DNA of 13,997 nucleotides from an uncultured Collinsella sp. (GTDB lineage: Bacteria; Actinomycetota; Coriobacteriia; Coriobacteriales; Coriobacteriaceae): assembly GCA_900546455.1 (NCBI GenBank), contig URCS01000050.1:1-13997 (forward strand), read 5' to 3'. Positions within the stretch are counted from its first letter, which is position 1. Every line of letters starts with the position of its first letter. Below the pieces are notes generated by a model. It had not been told where the DNA came from, did not search any database, and saw only the letters and a program-made list of their open reading frames with translations. The position numbers and the translations under genes are program-made. Of the stretch, positions 6,483 to 13,688 are shown in pieces.

Positions 6483-8285
6483 ATGTCTCAGAGAAGCACC
6501 AGTCCGCTCAAACGCTCCACCGTGCGCCGCACGCTGCAGCGTTTTTGGGACGTCACGCGCACACAGCCGTTGATCGTCTTTCTCTCGGTGTTCTCGTCGG
6601 CGGGCTACATCTTTTTGCTTACGTTTGCCAACACCTACGTGATGGCCCTTATCGTCGACCGCGTCCAGGCCGGCCCCGTGGCGGGCGACCAGGTGCTTGA
6701 GGTCTTTGGCCCCTACATTCTGGCGCTCGTGCTCGTTAACCTGGTAGGCCAGATCCTCTCCAAGCTGCAGGACTACACTGTCTACAAGCTCGAGATTGCG
6801 GGCAACTACCACCTGGCACGCCTGTGCTTTGACACGCTCTCCAATCAATCCATGACATTCCACACCAGCCGATTTGGCGGATCGCTTGTGAGTCAGACGA
6901 GTCGTTTTATGAGCGGCTACACGGGGCTTGCGGACGTGACGGTGTATTCGCTCATCCCCACTATCACCTCGGTCATCTGCACGGTAGCGGCGCTCGCCCC
7001 GGTGGTGCCCACATTTACCGTGATCCTGGTGGGCATCATGGTCGTCTACATCGCGTTTGTCTGGCTTATGTACAAACGCATCATGCCGCTTTCGGCCGCG
7101 ACGTCCGCCGCACAGAACAAGCTGTCGGGCGTGCTGTCCGACGCGGTCACGAACATCCTGGCCGTCAAGACCTGCGGGCGCGAGGACTTTGAGCGCGACC
7201 TGTTCGATGCTGCCGACCGCGCCACGCGCGACGCCGAGACGGTTTCGATGCACGCCATGATGCAGCGCAACTTTACGACCTCGGGCCTTATCGTTATCAC
7301 CATGGCCGTGGTGAGTGTGTTCGTGGCGGGCGGCAACGCGTGGTTTGGCATTTCGGCCGGCGCGCTCGTCATGATCTTTACCTATACGTACAACCTCACC
7401 ATGCGTCTGAACTACGTGAGCTCCATGATGCAGCGCATCAACCGCGCGCTGGGCGACGCGGCCGAGATGACACGCGTGCTGGACGAGCCGCGTCTGGTGG
7501 CAGACGACGAGAACGCTCCCGAGCTTAAGGTGCGCGAGGGCGCGATCGATTTTGAGCACTTGAGCTTTGCATACCGTGACGCCGCGGCGGGCGAGAACGT
7601 GTTCGACGACCTGACGCTCCATGTGGCGGCGGGCCAGCGCGTGGGCCTGGTGGGCAAATCGGGCTCGGGCAAGACGACACTCACCAAGCTGTTGCTGCGC
7701 CTGGACGACGTGCAGGGCGGCCGCGTGCTCGTGGACGGCCAGGACGTCTCGCGCTGCACGCAGCAGAGTCTGCGCCGCCAGGTTGCCTACGTGCCGCAGG
7801 AGGCGCTGCTGTTCCACCGCTCCATTCGCGAGAATATCGCCTACGGCCGCCCCGACGCCACCGACGAGCAGATTCGCGAGGCAGCGCGCCTGGCCAATGC
7901 CCTGGAGTTTATCGACCGCCTGCCCCGTGGCTTTGACACTATGGTGGGCGAGCGCGGCGTTAAGCTTTCGGGCGGACAACGCCAGCGCGTGGCCATCGCC
8001 CGCGCTATCCTGACCGACGCGCCGATTCTGGTGCTCGACGAGGCGACGTCTGCCCTCGACAGCGAGTCCGAGGCGCTGGTGCAGGAGGCGCTCGAGAACC
8101 TGATGCGCGGCCGCACTTCCATTGTGGTGGCGCACCGCCTGTCCACCGTGGCGGCGCTCGACCGCATCGTGGTGCTGGCGGACGGCGAGATTGTCGAGGA
8201 CGGCACGCATGCGCAGCTCGTCGAGGCAGGCGGCGAATACGCAAGCCTGTGGAGCCGCCAGACCGGTGCATTTTTGGAGGCTTAA
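6483..8285 (+). CDS. ABC exporter, fused membrane and ATPase domains
   Basis: A 600-residue half-transporter of the MsbA/multidrug-exporter type, which works as a dimer in the membrane. The transmembrane domain covers about 1-310, with hydrophobic helices such as PLIVFLSVFSSAGYIFLLTF and LIVITMAVVSVFVAGG. The nucleotide-binding domain covers about 340-600: Walker A GLVGKSGSGKTT (near 389), Q-loop region AYVPQEALLFH, signature LSGGQRQRVAIARAI (near 495), Walker B ILVLDEATSALD (near 515), and H-loop VVAHRLSTV with H551. All catalytic motifs are intact. The substrate cannot be read. The ATG at 6483 is preferred over the in-frame ATG at 6447 because AAGGAAG (6473-6479) lies just before it. No second half-transporter is adjacent, so a homodimer is the simplest reading. 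Confidence 0.95.
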   Translation: MSQRSTSPLKRSTVRRTLQRFWDVTRTQPLIVFLSVFSSAGYIFLLTFANTYVMALIVDRVQAGPVAGDQVLEVFGPYILALVLVNLVGQILSKLQDYTVYKLEIAGNYHLARLCFDTLSNQSMTFHTSRFGGSLVSQTSRFMSGYTGLADVTVYSLIPTITSVICTVAALAPVVPTFTVILVGIMVVYIAFVWLMYKRIMPLSAATSAAQNKLSGVLSDAVTNILAVKTCGREDFERDLFDAADRATRDAETVSMHAMMQRNFTTSGLIVITMAVVSVFVAGGNAWFGISAGALVMIFTYTYNLTMRLNYVSSMMQRINRALGDAAEMTRVLDEPRLVADDENAPELKVREGAIDFEHLSFAYRDAAAGENVFDDLTLHVAAGQRVGLVGKSGSGKTTLTKLLLRLDDVQGGRVLVDGQDVSRCTQQSLRRQVAYVPQEALLFHRSIRENIAYGRPDATDEQIREAARLANALEFIDRLPRGFDTMVGERGVKLSGGQRQRVAIARAILTDAPILVLDEATSALDSESEALVQEALENLMRGRTSIVVAHRLSTVAALDRIVVLADGEIVEDGTHAQLVEAGGEYASLWSRQTGAFLEA

Positions 8286-8348
8286 AGACCCCATACGTGG
8301 GACAATCGTGCCCATAGGTTTGTTATGCCGCTGAAGCGAGGAGTCGTT

Positions 8349-9011
8349 ATGCCACGCGAGACCAATGCCGCCAAACGCGAGCGCGCCGTTGAGGCGTGCG
8401 AGCGCCTCAACCGTCGCTATGGCCCGGTCGAGTGCTTTTTGGACCACGAGAATCCCTTTAGGCTGCTCATTGCGGTACTGCTCTCGGCGCAGACGACCGA
8501 CGCGCAGGTCAACAAGGTGACGCCGAAGCTGTTTGCCCAGTGGCCAACGCCCGAGGCCATGGCGGGGGCGAGCGTGGCCGATGTGACCGATACCATTAAG
8601 TCACTCGGCTTTTATAAGAGCAAGGCCAAGCACGCCGTGGAGGCCGCGCAGATGATCGTTGCCGATTACGGCGGCGAGGTGCCGGCCGACATGAAGGAGC
8701 TTGTAAAGCTGCCGGGCGTGGGGCGCAAGACGGCGAACATCGTGCTCAACGTGGGGTTTGGCATTGTCGAGGGCATCGCGGTCGATACGCACGTCAACCG
8801 CATCGCGCACCGCCTGATGCTGAGTCCCAAGACGCACGCCAAAGAGCCGCTCAAGACCGAGCAGGATCTGCTCAAGATCTTGCCGCACGAGTATTGGGAG
8901 TCGGTCAATCACCAGTGGATCACCTTCGGCCGCGAGATTTGCGATGCCCGTAAGCCCAAGTGCGACGAGTGCCCGCTGGCAGACCTTTGCCCCAGCGTAC
9001 GGGTGGGCTAG
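8349..9011 (+). CDS. nth: Endonuclease III (thymine-glycol DNA glycosylase/AP lyase)
   Basis: A 220-residue base-excision-repair enzyme that removes oxidised pyrimidines and cleaves AP sites. LLSAQTTDAQVNKV (44-57) and the helix-hairpin-helix LPGVGRKTAN carry the family signature, with catalytic lysine K127 and aspartate D146 (AVDTHVNR). The Fe-S cluster ligands C198, C205, C208 and C214 fit C-X6-C-X2-C-X5-C exactly, in contrast to the MutY-like protein in this window. AGGAG at 8339-8343 supports the ATG at 8349 over the in-frame ATG at 8325. The last part of the gene (D199 to the stop) has a diverged second copy at 10565-10636, beyond the ATPase gene. Confidence 0.97.
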   Translation: MPRETNAAKRERAVEACERLNRRYGPVECFLDHENPFRLLIAVLLSAQTTDAQVNKVTPKLFAQWPTPEAMAGASVADVTDTIKSLGFYKSKAKHAVEAAQMIVADYGGEVPADMKELVKLPGVGRKTANIVLNVGFGIVEGIAVDTHVNRIAHRLMLSPKTHAKEPLKTEQDLLKILPHEYWESVNHQWITFGREICDARKPKCDECPLADLCPSVRVG

Positions 9012-9025
9012 GTTGCAAGGGCAGG

Positions 9026-9058
9026 GTGCCGCCGCTCTTGCGTATCTCCGGGCGGCAC
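9026..9058. repeat. Hairpin between the convergent nth and ATPase genes
   Basis: GTGCCGCC (9026-9033) and GGCGGCAC (9051-9058) are perfect 8-bp arms with a 17-nt loop. The arms share sequence with the terminator twins at 2596 and 3533, but no T-run follows on either strand. It may be a decayed or rho-assisted terminator shared by the two convergent genes. Confidence 0.5.
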
Positions 9059-9091
9059 AAATCGGGACGCGGTCGGTGACCATGGCGCTCG

Positions 9092-10249
9092 CTACGACTC
9101 CCGAAGCAAGAACTCTTCTGCCGGCACAACCGATGCGCCCTCGGTATCGTAGCGCTCGGAGCCGTGATATACGACGGCTCGGTCCTTTGCGGGAATGCCA
9201 AGTTCAGAACCAACAGAGCGTAGGTGTCGAGCGAATGTGTCTCGGTAGGTAGCGCCCGATTTGATTTCGAACGCCTGTGGGCGAGCCTGCTCTGTTAGAT
9301 CGATAAGGTCGATCTCTCGTTTGCTATCGTCGCGATAAAAAACAAGCGTGGGCTCGATGCCTCTGTTGAGATATGCCTTCTGGCGTTCCGAGACAACGAG
9401 GTTTTCGAATATTTCCCCGCTTAGGGGGTGGCTCATGAGACTGCGCTCGTCGTGAATGCCAAGCAGATGACAAAGTAGTCCCGTGTCGTAGAAGTACAGT
9501 TTTGGCGCTTTGGTAAGCCGCTTGCGCATGTTTCCAGCATATGGCTGAAGCAGGAATACCAAATAGCTTGATTGCAGGATCGAAAGCCACGAGCTGATCG
9601 TCGCCGTGGCGACTCCCACATCGGCGGCGAGTCTTGATAGGTTGAGCAGTCCTCCCACGCAGGCCGCGCACAGCCCGATCATTTTTCTAAAGGAGCTCAG
9701 GTTACGCACGTCGAGAAGGCCGCCCGCGTCGCGTTCCACGTAGGTCATAAGGTAATTTTGAAAGAACATATCGGTGGGGATGCCCGCATCATATATGCGC
9801 GGGTATCCCCCGCGAATCAGGTAGGTGTCAAGCGAGATTTGCGTCTCGCTGAGCTCCTGGTAGGAGAGAGGGAGGAGTTTGAGCATGCCGACGCGCCCAG
9901 CAAGCGATTGCTGGATGTTGCGCATAAGCAAAAAGTTTTGCGAGCCGGACAATACATACTGGCCGGTCCTTCCGCGCTCGTCGGAAGCGACCTGAATCAT
10001 GCTGAACAGCTCCGGTGCATATTGGGCCTCGTCGATGATCAGATGATCAGGGCGCCTGCTGATAAAGCCGACGGGGTCATCGAGTGCGGCGCGACGGACT
10101 TCCGGGTTCTCGAGGTTGAGATATTCATATTCAGGAAAGACGGCCTTGATGAGAGTTGACTTGCCGCTTTGGCGTGGCCCCGTAAGCGAGACGACGGGAA
10201 ACCATTCTGACATGCCGCGTAGCTTTTGGGCCATGGTTCGCTCAATCAT
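9092..10249 (-). CDS. AAA ATPase with C-terminal DUF4143 (PD-(D/E)XK-like) domain
   Basis: A 385-residue protein of the widespread AAA/DUF4143 family, whose cellular role is not established. The N-terminal ATPase has Walker A TGPRQSGKST (23-32, K30), Walker B LIIDEAQ (D73, E74), and SGSQNFLL, a likely sensor region. A helical middle part with wHTH character (LSRLAADVGVATATISSWL) leads into DUF4143, which ends in a nuclease-like pattern, REIDLIDL then FEIKSG. Start chosen at 10249 because AAGGG precedes it on this strand; an upstream ATG at 10369 would add 40 unlikely residues. It is the only minus-strand gene here, convergent with nth, and bracketed by two copies of the nth 3' end. Family members are often strain-variable, which fits an inserted module. 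A defence or toxin role is possible but unproven. Confidence 0.9.
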   Translation of the reverse strand: MIERTMAQKLRGMSEWFPVVSLTGPRQSGKSTLIKAVFPEYEYLNLENPEVRRAALDDPVGFISRRPDHLIIDEAQYAPELFSMIQVASDERGRTGQYVLSGSQNFLLMRNIQQSLAGRVGMLKLLPLSYQELSETQISLDTYLIRGGYPRIYDAGIPTDMFFQNYLMTYVERDAGGLLDVRNLSSFRKMIGLCAACVGGLLNLSRLAADVGVATATISSWLSILQSSYLVFLLQPYAGNMRKRLTKAPKLYFYDTGLLCHLLGIHDERSLMSHPLSGEIFENLVVSERQKAYLNRGIEPTLVFYRDDSKREIDLIDLTEQARPQAFEIKSGATYRDTFARHLRSVGSELGIPAKDRAVVYHGSERYDTEGASVVPAEEFLLRES

Positions 10250-10384
10250 TTTTAACGCCCTTCGCGTCTTGCATCGCATGCTCGCAGGCATGCTTTTGGT
10301 TTGAAAGTCTCGTGCCGAGTTTGTCGGTATCCGCCGGGTTTCGTGGCAGGCCTTTGGGATTTGCCACATTGTTAAGGCAAAAAA

Positions 10385-10440
10385 CCATAATTACTAACTA
10401 GAAGTTACCACAACTATAAAGTAGCAATTGCCATAATTGC
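10385..10440. promoter_or_regulatory. AT-rich block with clustered repeats upstream of the ATPase gene
   Basis: CCATAATT occurs twice (10385-10392 and 10431-10438). TAACT/AGTTA (10395-10407) and GCAATT/AATTGC (10424-10440) are short perfect inverted repeats. The block is much more AT-rich than its surroundings and lies about 135-190 bp upstream of the ATPase start on the minus strand. A promoter/operator or the edge of an inserted segment are both possible. Confidence 0.4.
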
Positions 10441-10550
10441 AAAATAACGCAGGTAAAGCTGATAATCGATCCTGTCCGATCAGGCTGTTTTGTGCCGAGG
10501 GCGTTTGAGCATGCGCGTTTTGGGTGAGCGGACCGAGTGCTGATGACCGC

Positions 10551-10636
10551 CGTGCAGTTTGCGTGACGCCCGCAAACCCAAGTGCGACGAGTGCCCGCTG
10601 GCGGATTTGTGCCCCAGTGTGAGTGTGATGGGGTAG
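10551..10636 (+). pseudogene. nth: Remnant of a second nth 3' end
   Basis: From 10565 to the TAG at 10634-10636 the sequence reads DARKPKCDECPLADLCPSV followed by SVMG and stop. The first 19 residues are identical to Nth D199-V217. Eight of those 19 codons differ, all synonymously, so the copy evolved as a working gene before it was cut off. Just upstream, CGT GCA GTT TGC (10551-10562) would encode RAVC, the equivalent of REIC in Nth. Two extra bases (10563-10564) then break the frame. Nothing further upstream is recognisably nth, and there is no start. It is the severed tail of an nth allele from this or a related lineage. Confidence 0.85.
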
Positions 10637-10677
10637 GGGCTCGACGCGTTTAGTTGGCACTCGAAGACGGCGACCAA

Positions 10678-10717
10678 TGTTGCGCAACACATTTGGGCTG
10701 CGAAGGCTCAATATGAT
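10678..10717 (+). promoter_or_regulatory. Putative promoter of the zinc-ribbon gene with 12-bp palindrome
   Basis: TGTTGCGCAACA (10678-10689) repeats exactly the palindrome at 169-180. A candidate -10 box TATGAT lies at 10712-10717. No good -35 is found at normal spacing (ACATTT at 10689-10694). The palindrome abuts that region, where a bound protein could act as repressor or activator. Confidence 0.4.
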
Positions 10718-10755
10718 GGCGGCAGATACCGTTTGTTGTGAGGGGATGCCCGAAT

Positions 10756-11814
10756 ATGTTTTGCACCAAGTGTGGCTCCGAGATGCCCGACGGAACCGAT
10801 TTTTGCACGAACTGCGGGGCGCGCATGGGCACGGCCTCTCCGGCTGCTGCGCCCGCCGAGCCCGCGTCGATGCCGGCGGCAGGGATGCCTCCCGTGCAGG
10901 GTGCCGTACAAAAGAAAGCGCATAAGCGCGCGGTGATTGCCGGCATGTGCGTGGCGGGCGTGCTCGTTGCCGGCGGTTCCGCTTTGGCGCTGACCGGCGT
11001 ACTGGGTCCGCTTGGGCAGGGCAACTCATCGCAGATTACGGTACTTGGGTCCGACGAGGGTTCGGCCGAGCATAAGGACAAGGGAAGCGCCAAGGAGAAG
11101 CCTGCCGAAGAGCAAGAGGAGCCGGAAGAGCCCGGGCAGACGGGCAGCAGCGTAAAAGTCGACCTCAATGACCAGGCAACCTATGCCGCCGCGAATCTGT
11201 TCCTGTCGAACTTTACGGAGGAGCACTTCGATCGGGACTGGTATCAGACGGGCGGCTTCGATTCGACTGACGGCCTTTCTGATGACGAGAAATACAAGCT
11301 GGTTAAGTTTATCTGGTGCCATTTTATTGACAACGCGCCGTATCGAATCGAGAAAGGCGACTATGACAACGGTAATAGCCAGCGTGTGGCGACTGATGTG
11401 ATCAATAGGGAACTCAACCGCTTGACGGGTCTGACGCTTTCCGATGCCGATATGACTTATGACAGAACGCCGGAGGGGCAGGCGATTCCTGATTCGGCCG
11501 AAGCGCATGACGGGTACTTGTATCTGAAGCAGGAATACGGCCAGGGAAATTACAACCCATCGTGTGCCATCGTTACGGGCGCGACTGACCTTGGCGACAA
11601 CATCTACGAGCTCACCTATGAGGTCTACAGTGCTGGCGGCATGTTACTTCCTTCCGACATCCCCGAGAGCACCTACGGCCTGCCAAAGGACCAGTTCATC
11701 GCCGCAATTCAAGCGGATGCATCCATGGGCCGTACCGAGACTTGCACGGTCCGCGTCGCGCAGGGTGACGGCGCTCCGACCTTCACACTGCTTAAAATGG
11801 GCGTCTACGATTAG
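10756..11814 (+). CDS. Zinc-ribbon, membrane-anchored protein with large extracellular domain
   Basis: A 352-residue protein of the zinc-ribbon-plus-membrane-anchor kind common in Firmicutes and Coriobacteriia. Two CxxC knuckles at the N-terminus (C3/C6 and C17/C20, CTKCGSEMPDGTDFCTNCG) form the ribbon. An Ala/Pro-rich linker (about 27-50), a basic patch (KKAHKR) and one transmembrane helix (about 58-82) follow. Next is an acidic, Glu/Pro/Lys-rich spacer (about 99-130), then a C-terminal domain (about 133-352), probably outside the cell, that I do not recognise (AANLFLSNFTEEHF, ELTYEVYSAGGM). A cell-envelope or sensing role is a guess. The ATG at 10756 has GAGGGGA at 10740-10746; a GTG at 10738 is a poorer start. 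The gene is monocistronic, with a terminator after it. Confidence 0.85.
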   Translation: MFCTKCGSEMPDGTDFCTNCGARMGTASPAAAPAEPASMPAAGMPPVQGAVQKKAHKRAVIAGMCVAGVLVAGGSALALTGVLGPLGQGNSSQITVLGSDEGSAEHKDKGSAKEKPAEEQEEPEEPGQTGSSVKVDLNDQATYAAANLFLSNFTEEHFDRDWYQTGGFDSTDGLSDDEKYKLVKFIWCHFIDNAPYRIEKGDYDNGNSQRVATDVINRELNRLTGLTLSDADMTYDRTPEGQAIPDSAEAHDGYLYLKQEYGQGNYNPSCAIVTGATDLGDNIYELTYEVYSAGGMLLPSDIPESTYGLPKDQFIAAIQADASMGRTETCTVRVAQGDGAPTFTLLKMGVYD

Positions 11815-11838
11815 ACTCGGCGTATAGCTCACTCTGAT

Positions 11839-11870
11839 AACGCCAGGCGACTCGTCCGTCTGGCGTTTTT
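11839..11870 (+). terminator. Rho-independent terminator after the zinc-ribbon gene
   Basis: AACGCCAG (11839-11846) and CTGGCGTT (11860-11867) form an 8-bp stem with a 13-nt loop, followed by a T-run to 11870. The right arm and downstream bases recur at 13572-13616 without the left arm. Confidence 0.85.
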
Positions 11871-11903
11871 GTTGCGGGGCTGGGCATGCGCTTGAGCGGG
11901 AGT
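11859..11903 (+). repeat. 45-bp direct repeat, left copy
   Basis: It starts within the terminator's right arm (TCTGGCGTTTTT) and matches 13572-13616 at 41 of 45 positions, the first 27 identically. The two copies lie 1713 bp apart and bracket the ATP-grasp gene. Confidence 0.88.
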
Positions 11904-12024
11904 ATTTGTCGCCTTCTGCCGCCTCATGCAAAAATGTGTTGCTAATTTAGAAGCTTATTCAAGCGCGCCGAAGTCGCGGCGTGCTGGCGTAGCATGAGCA
12001 AAAAATCAAGCAATGGAGGGTAAC

Positions 12025-13491
12025 GTGGCAATATCGAAGACGCGAGAGCTCGAAGATTATTTTGAACGCATCGTGCGCACGCGCGAAGGCGACCTGCCTG
12101 GTCGTCGCAAAGGCGACGAATACTTGTCTCAAACCCATGCGCTCTACCATGGTGATCCTGCGCCCTGGGCTCTGACGCCAAAGATATTCGACAAGGATAT
12201 GACGGCGCTTCTTAAGGAGGCCGCCGAGCGCATGTACGGCATTATGGACAAGGTGACGCGGGCGTTTTGTTCCGATGCCTCCGTGCGTGCGTGGTTTCGC
12301 ATGGATCCGGCTTTTGCTGACCTGTGCGCTATGGATGCCGGCTATGATTGCCAAATTCCCCTTGCGCGTGTTGATATCTTTCTTGACGAAGATGCCGGTT
12401 CGTATACGTTTTGTGAGCTCAATACCGACGGCAGTGCCGGAATGGTAGTGACCGATGCGGTCTGTCAGGCAGTGCGAATGACGCCTTCCTTTGAGGAGTT
12501 TGCATCCGACCACCCCGGCTTTCGGCAGTACGATTTGTGCGGTAGCTGGATAGACGCATTGTTTGAGACCTATGCAGAGTGGAAGCTGGCCCATCCTCGC
12601 CGCACCGAGGATAGTGCACGATTGGACGACGGGGCCCGCGTTGACGAGGGGCTCTATGCACCGCAATCAAAGATATATCCCGCTTCGGTGGCAATCGTCG
12701 ACTATTCGGAAAGCATCGACTTGGAAGATGCGGCTCATTTTGTCGACCTTATGAGGCGACGGGGTGTGGTGGCGCGCTTTGCGGATGTGCGCGACCTGCG
12801 GATTGGCGAAGACGAGAGCGGTGCTAGGCGGCTGTGCGATGCCGCCGGTCCTATTGATTGCGTTTGGCGGCGCGCGGTGACCGGCGAGCTGTGGGATAAG
12901 CCGTGCGACGGACGCTCGGCCTTAATCGAGGCGGCTCAAGAAGGGCTCGCGTGCATCGTTGGTGGTTTTAGAACGTGGCCGTGTGCGACTAAGACCGTAT
13001 TTGCATTTCTGTGGTCTCGGGCCGGTCAGTCCTTGTTGAGCCCGGAGGAGCAATCGTTTGTACGGGAGCATGTGCCCTATACCGAGATTTTGGACGAAAG
13101 CGCCCAGTTGTCGAGATTTGCCGAAAAGGATCGATGGATTGTCAAGCCGTGCGGCGGCTACAACGCGGTTGGCGTTGTTGCCGGCTTGGATGCCACGGAA
13201 CGGGAATGGTCCCAGGTACTTGCTCGCGCTGCGGCCGCTGGGGCGATTGTACAGGAGTATGCTCAGCAGTATCAGACTCCCTGCTTGCGCGGAACGCTTG
13301 TCAGTGGGCCGCATCGAGGAGAGGCACCCAAAGGACTTGTGGATGATCTTGGTTTTGCGCCCGCTTCTAATATGGAAGGCCTGTACCTGTATCGCGGTCG
13401 TTTCGCGGGCGTGTACACACGCGTCGGCTTTGCCAACACCATAGGCGAGTGGACGAGCCGCTTGAACGTTGCGAGCTTTTTTGAGGAATAG
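12025..13491 (+). CDS. ATP-grasp enzyme, glutathionylspermidine-synthase-like
   Basis: A 488-residue protein that resembles the pre-ATP-grasp/ATP-grasp fold of glutathionylspermidine synthase C-terminal domains, which join a carboxylate to an amine using ATP. Supporting motifs are FCELNTDGSAGMVVTDA (E131, N133, D135, in the position of the family's acidic substrate/Mg site), FRTWPCATKTVFAFLW (like SNKA-LALLW), WIVKPCGGYNAVGVV (K374, a nucleotide-binding loop) and IVQEYAQ (near 410). No amidase domain is present, so it is not the bifunctional E. coli enzyme. The substrate is unknown. GTG at 12025 is preferred because GGAGGG (12015-12020) precedes it; the ATG at 12013 overlaps that site and has no site of its own. 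The gene stands alone and is bracketed by 45-bp direct repeats. Confidence 0.78.
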   Translation: MAISKTRELEDYFERIVRTREGDLPGRRKGDEYLSQTHALYHGDPAPWALTPKIFDKDMTALLKEAAERMYGIMDKVTRAFCSDASVRAWFRMDPAFADLCAMDAGYDCQIPLARVDIFLDEDAGSYTFCELNTDGSAGMVVTDAVCQAVRMTPSFEEFASDHPGFRQYDLCGSWIDALFETYAEWKLAHPRRTEDSARLDDGARVDEGLYAPQSKIYPASVAIVDYSESIDLEDAAHFVDLMRRRGVVARFADVRDLRIGEDESGARRLCDAAGPIDCVWRRAVTGELWDKPCDGRSALIEAAQEGLACIVGGFRTWPCATKTVFAFLWSRAGQSLLSPEEQSFVREHVPYTEILDESAQLSRFAEKDRWIVKPCGGYNAVGVVAGLDATEREWSQVLARAAAAGAIVQEYAQQYQTPCLRGTLVSGPHRGEAPKGLVDDLGFAPASNMEGLYLYRGRFAGVYTRVGFANTIGEWTSRLNVASFFEE

Positions 13492-13571
13492 CCGTTTCTT
13501 GGGGCACCTTCCGTGGTTGCGGCGTTCGAAGTGACGGGGAGATTTTGGCGAAGCCGATGAGCCCGGTTCTA

Positions 13572-13616
13572 TCTGGCGTTTTTGTTGCGGGGCTGGGCGT
13601 ACGCCTGAGCTGGAGT
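13572..13616 (+). repeat. 45-bp direct repeat, right copy (orphan half-terminator)
   Basis: It matches 11859-11903 at 41 of 45 positions. The terminator right arm and T-run are present, but no pairing left arm (CGCCAG) lies upstream, so this copy cannot form the stem. It therefore looks like the fragment of a duplicated terminator region. Confidence 0.88.
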
Positions 13617-13660
13617 CCTCTTCATGCGCTACCATGACAGACAACGAATTTGACGAACGA

Positions 13661-13688
13661 CCCGCCGAGCTTGCCCCGGCGGGCTTTT
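13661..13688 (+). terminator. Terminator-like hairpin in the leader of the Mfd-like gene
   Basis: CCCGCCG (13661-13667) and CGGCGGG (13677-13683) form a perfect 7-bp GC stem with a 9-nt loop, followed by CTTTT. It lies 26 nt before the start codon. It may end upstream transcription or attenuate the next gene if the promoter lies before it (possible -10 TACCAT, 13630-13635). Confidence 0.7.

Larger units (their letters stand above)
10250..10755. other. Divergent intergenic region holding a gene remnant and regulatory DNA
   Basis: No intact gene is supported in these 506 bases between the divergent ATPase and zinc-ribbon genes. They contain an AT-rich block (about 10375-10450), a short stretch of unassigned sequence, a decayed copy of the nth 3' end (10551-10636), and the palindrome and putative -10 box of the zinc-ribbon gene. 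Confidence 0.6.

Noticed and set aside
6354..8447. 697-codon open frame on the minus strand opposite the ABC exporter and the start of nth
   Set aside because: It is the complement of two well-recognised genes with intact motifs. Long antisense frames are common in GC-rich DNA, and its His/Arg-rich translation matches no family.
9012..10640. Insertion sequence or classical integrative element
   Set aside because: No transposase, integrase or terminal inverted repeats are present; only the nth-tail direct repeats are seen, so I report an insertion without naming a mobile element class.
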